A stretch of DNA of 8,033 bases, from NCBI GenBank assembly GCA_048550035.1, contig JBLYYQ010000026.1:1-8033 (forward strand), written 5' to 3'. This DNA is from JBLYYQ01 sp048550035 (GTDB taxonomy: Bacteria > Nitrospinota_A > UBA7883 > JBLYYQ01). The position numbers and the translations under genes were made by a program. Of the stretch, positions 6,954 through 8,033 are shown in pieces. The notes under the pieces are model-generated. The model did no database searches. It was not told where the DNA came from and saw only the letters and a program-made list of their open reading frames with translations. Numbering within the stretch: the stretch's first letter is position 1; the number at the start of each line of letters is the position of its first letter.

Positions 6954-7398
6954 TGATTGCTCCAGTTGTTTTCTCAATGGCAATTTCAACCTCTGCTGCA
7001 TCAACAAATGTTAGGATCAATTCAATAATATTTTCGTTTGATGAGCTACTTGAAAATAGTTCACCATAGCCATTGAAGGAAATTTTATCAGGAGTAACAG
7101 TTATAAGATTCTTTGGATAGGCAGTTTCATTAGTATGATCATTGAACTTTTCCAGAGTTATTCTCTCTGAGTTATCAAACTCAATAGCAACATTTTCTCC
7201 ACCTGTTAATGCTAACATCTGTGCTTTTCGTATTTTTGATATTGTAAAAATTTTGCTTGTATGAATTGTACTCTCATCTAGTAACTCGGGCTTAGGATTA
7301 GCGTATATTGCAAGGATAGAAATAATCAGTATAACTAATATTAACTCAAGCGTGGCAAATCCTAACCTATTCTTGTTCAAACTCTTTTTGCTATACAT
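6937..7398 (-). CDS. MshC/FimU/GspH-like minor pilin, first gene of the cassette
   Basis: The 153-residue prepilin has a basic 13-residue leader ending in Gly (KKSLNKNRLG) and a mature start FATLELILVILIISILAIYA. E18 is the conserved Glu5, and Ala replaces the usual Thr2. The ILAIYANPK segment after the helix recalls MshC. GspH and FimU have the same build and the same first position. The head is beta-rich, contains a serine run (SSSSS, about 118-122) and ends in a strand pair containing TTGAI. No cysteines are present, unlike the two following pilins. It overlaps the next gene by 17 bp. A promoter-like pair lies in the divergent gap upstream. No clear Shine-Dalgarno sequence precedes ATG 7398. 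The prepilin call is firm; the MSHA subfamily is a best guess. Confidence 0.82.
   Translation of the reverse strand: MYSKKSLNKNRLGFATLELILVILIISILAIYANPKPELLDESTIHTSKIFTISKIRKAQMLALTGGENVAIEFDNSERITLEKFNDHTNETAYPKNLITVTPDKISFNGYGELFSSSSSNENIIELILTFVDAAEVEIAIEKTTGAINVEEE
6960..6963 (-). promoter_or_regulatory. Ribosome binding site GGAG deciding the MshD-like start
   Basis: The − strand reads GGAG-CAATCA-ATG, a six-base spacing, within the end of the preceding gene. It supports the start at 6953 rather than the upstream ATG at 7007. Confidence 0.7.
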
Positions 7399-7435
7399 TA
7401 ATTTAGTGATCAGATAAACTATATTGACTAGCCCG

Positions 7436-7465
7436 ATTGTACAATTTTGAGTGATTAACTACCAA
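7436..7465 (-). promoter_or_regulatory. Possible sigma-70 promoter of the pilin cassette
   Basis: On the − strand TTGGTA (7460-7465), an 18-bp spacer and TACAAT (7436-7441) form a −35/−10 pair about 38 bp before the MshC-like ATG. The −10 lies within a perfect 10-bp palindrome, ATTGTACAAT (7436-7445), which could be an operator. The gap is AT-rich and the match imperfect. Confidence 0.4.
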
Positions 7466-7473
7466 TGTTTTAA

Positions 7474-7698
7474 ATGCGAGACAACCTATTTGTAGCTGGA
7501 GTAATAATTTTAGGGATAACTCTTATATATTTTATGCCGCGTGGCTATAAAAAGAGCTGGCGTACTACTGGATTTGAACCACTTCCTGCCCGACTTTTGT
7601 TACTACTTCTTCAAATATTTGGGCTGGGATTTCTTATAATAGCATCCTTGATCATACTTGACATCGTGACTGTCGACTCGATAATCAAGAGTAATTAA
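7474..7698 (+). CDS. Small two-helix membrane protein of unknown function
   Basis: I do not recognise this family. The 74 residues contain a hydrophobic helix at about 6-21 (FVAGVIILGITLIYFM). A short basic stretch follows (PRGYKKSWR, 22-30), then a segment TTGFEPLPARL and a second long helix at about 40-67. By the positive-inside rule, the basic stretch between the helices suggests a hairpin with its loop in the cytoplasm. An in-frame TAA lies directly before ATG 7474, so no longer form exists. No clear Shine-Dalgarno sequence or promoter is visible upstream. It diverges from the pilin cassette and converges on the zinc-ribbon gene, sharing the TTAA that holds both stops. The composition and two well-formed helices favour a real gene, but the evidence is moderate. 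Confidence 0.55.
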   Translation: MRDNLFVAGVIILGITLIYFMPRGYKKSWRTTGFEPLPARLLLLLLQIFGLGFLIIASLIILDIVTVDSIIKSN

Positions 7699-7874
7699 TA
7701 CTTGTTCGTTTCAACTTCACTCCATACTATGACAGGGATCTCTTCAGTAGGTGTAAATTCTTTATTACATTTACTATTAATACAGGTGTTTACGACATTT
7801 AGATTACCAGCTTGGTTTGTTTTGCACTCAGGACATATCACAACTAGAACTGAGCTTTTAGTAGATTCTTGCAT
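7695..7874 (-). CDS. 59-residue zinc-ribbon protein
   Basis: This short gene is read as MQESTKSSVLVVICPEC... and ends ...VWSEVETNKY. It has four cysteines: CPEC (C14, C17), then C31 and C36 in TCINSKCNKEF. That is the knuckle pattern of a single zinc ribbon, presumably binding one structural zinc ion. Hydrophobic strands flank it (VLVVI before, IPVIVW after). It has no membrane helix or signal, so it should be cytoplasmic. Functions of such mini-ribbons range from nucleic acid to protein binding, and nothing here decides which. ATG 7874 is preceded by GAGG four bases upstream, and an extended −10 lies about 30 bp upstream, so it can be transcribed alone. The TAA stop (7695-7697) overlaps the stop of the opposing gene. 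The + strand frame across this region that starts with TTG is its shadow. Confidence 0.72.
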   Translation of the reverse strand: MQESTKSSVLVVICPECKTNQAGNLNVVNTCINSKCNKEFTPTEEIPVIVWSEVETNKY

Positions 7875-8002
7875 CTTTCCTCGTAACTATCAAAATTTAA
7901 ATAGATTATAGCATAGCTATTTTCAAGCAGTCTATAATATTTAAAGTTCAAACTAAAAAAAGATTGACTCCATTCAGTTTCAACAGTATTTTGCAATTTC
8001 AC
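7844..8002 (-). CDS. Possible 52-residue ORF of unknown function
   Basis: GTG 8002 opens a 52-residue frame (VKLQNTVETEW... to ...CKNLLKAQF) rich in Tyr, Phe and Glu, with a protein-like look but no recognised family. Its end overlaps the zinc-ribbon start by 31 bp in another frame. The extended −10 of that gene lies inside it. No ribosome binding site is evident. A second − strand frame, open from the right edge to TGA at 7980-7982, encodes a helical peptide (YKLAELKLYSEIAKYC). The two could be pieces of one frameshifted gene, or this may be a chance frame in AT-rich DNA. Confidence 0.28.
   Translation of the reverse strand: MKLQNTVETEWSQSFFSLNFKYYRLLENSYAIIYLNFDSYEERCKNLLKAQF
7905..7913 (-). 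promoter_or_regulatory. Extended −10 promoter for the zinc-ribbon gene
   Basis: The − strand reads TGCTATAAT, a perfect −10 with the TGn extension that can work without a −35. It lies 30 bp before the ATG. Transcription starting about seven bases later would give a leader of roughly two dozen bases containing GAGGA. Confidence 0.5.
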
Positions 8003-8033
8003 TATATAGCTTTAATTCTGCAAGTTTATATAT

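Noticed and set aside
7702..7911. 69-codon + strand frame starting with TTG
   Set aside because: It overlaps the zinc-ribbon gene on the opposite strand, has a rare start without a ribosome binding site, and shows no domain. The − strand reading has four ordered cysteines and expression signals.

Overview
This is an AT-rich, densely packed bacterial window from a Gram-negative organism. The evidence is ExbB/ExbD energisers, prepilin genes with type III leader peptides, and a proteobacterial-looking IF2 and DHPS. No feature fixes the taxon. A low-GC proteobacterium fits best, but this is an inference.

Left block, + strand: the 3' part of infB (translation initiation factor IF2) enters from the left edge. 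Its lysine-rich N-terminal extension carries a 51-bp tandem repeat. Nine bases later comes folP (dihydropteroate synthase).

Middle and right, − strand: folP converges with only 2 bp to spare on a long leftward cluster. In transcription order this is an MshC/GspH-like pilin, an MshD/GspI-like pilin, an MshO/GspJ-like pilin, an MshP/PilX/GspK-like pilin start, a long cysteine-rich ectodomain, then after a 63-bp gap exbB and exbD. The pilin order matches the H-I-J-K minor-pilin cassettes of MSHA (C-D-O-P), type IV pili (FimU-V-W-X) and type II secretion. In those pilus systems the last minor pilin precedes a large adhesin-like protein (MshQ or PilY1). Here the last pilin and a possible jelly-roll ectodomain share one reading frame, interrupted by a single TAG. 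About 59 codons after the TAG contain no ATG, GTG or TTG, yet they resemble the missing C-terminal part of the pilin. The split is therefore a nonsense mutation, a sequence error, or readthrough, and not two ordinary genes.

Right edge: a small + strand two-helix membrane protein converges on a 59-residue − strand zinc-ribbon protein. Their stop codons share the palindrome TTAA. The zinc-ribbon gene has an extended −10 promoter and a good ribosome binding site. A possible 52-codon reading frame overlaps its start.

The most interesting item is the amber-interrupted pilin–ectodomain reading frame. The zinc-ribbon gene is the second. The rest is ordinary core or surface machinery in a less usual arrangement.
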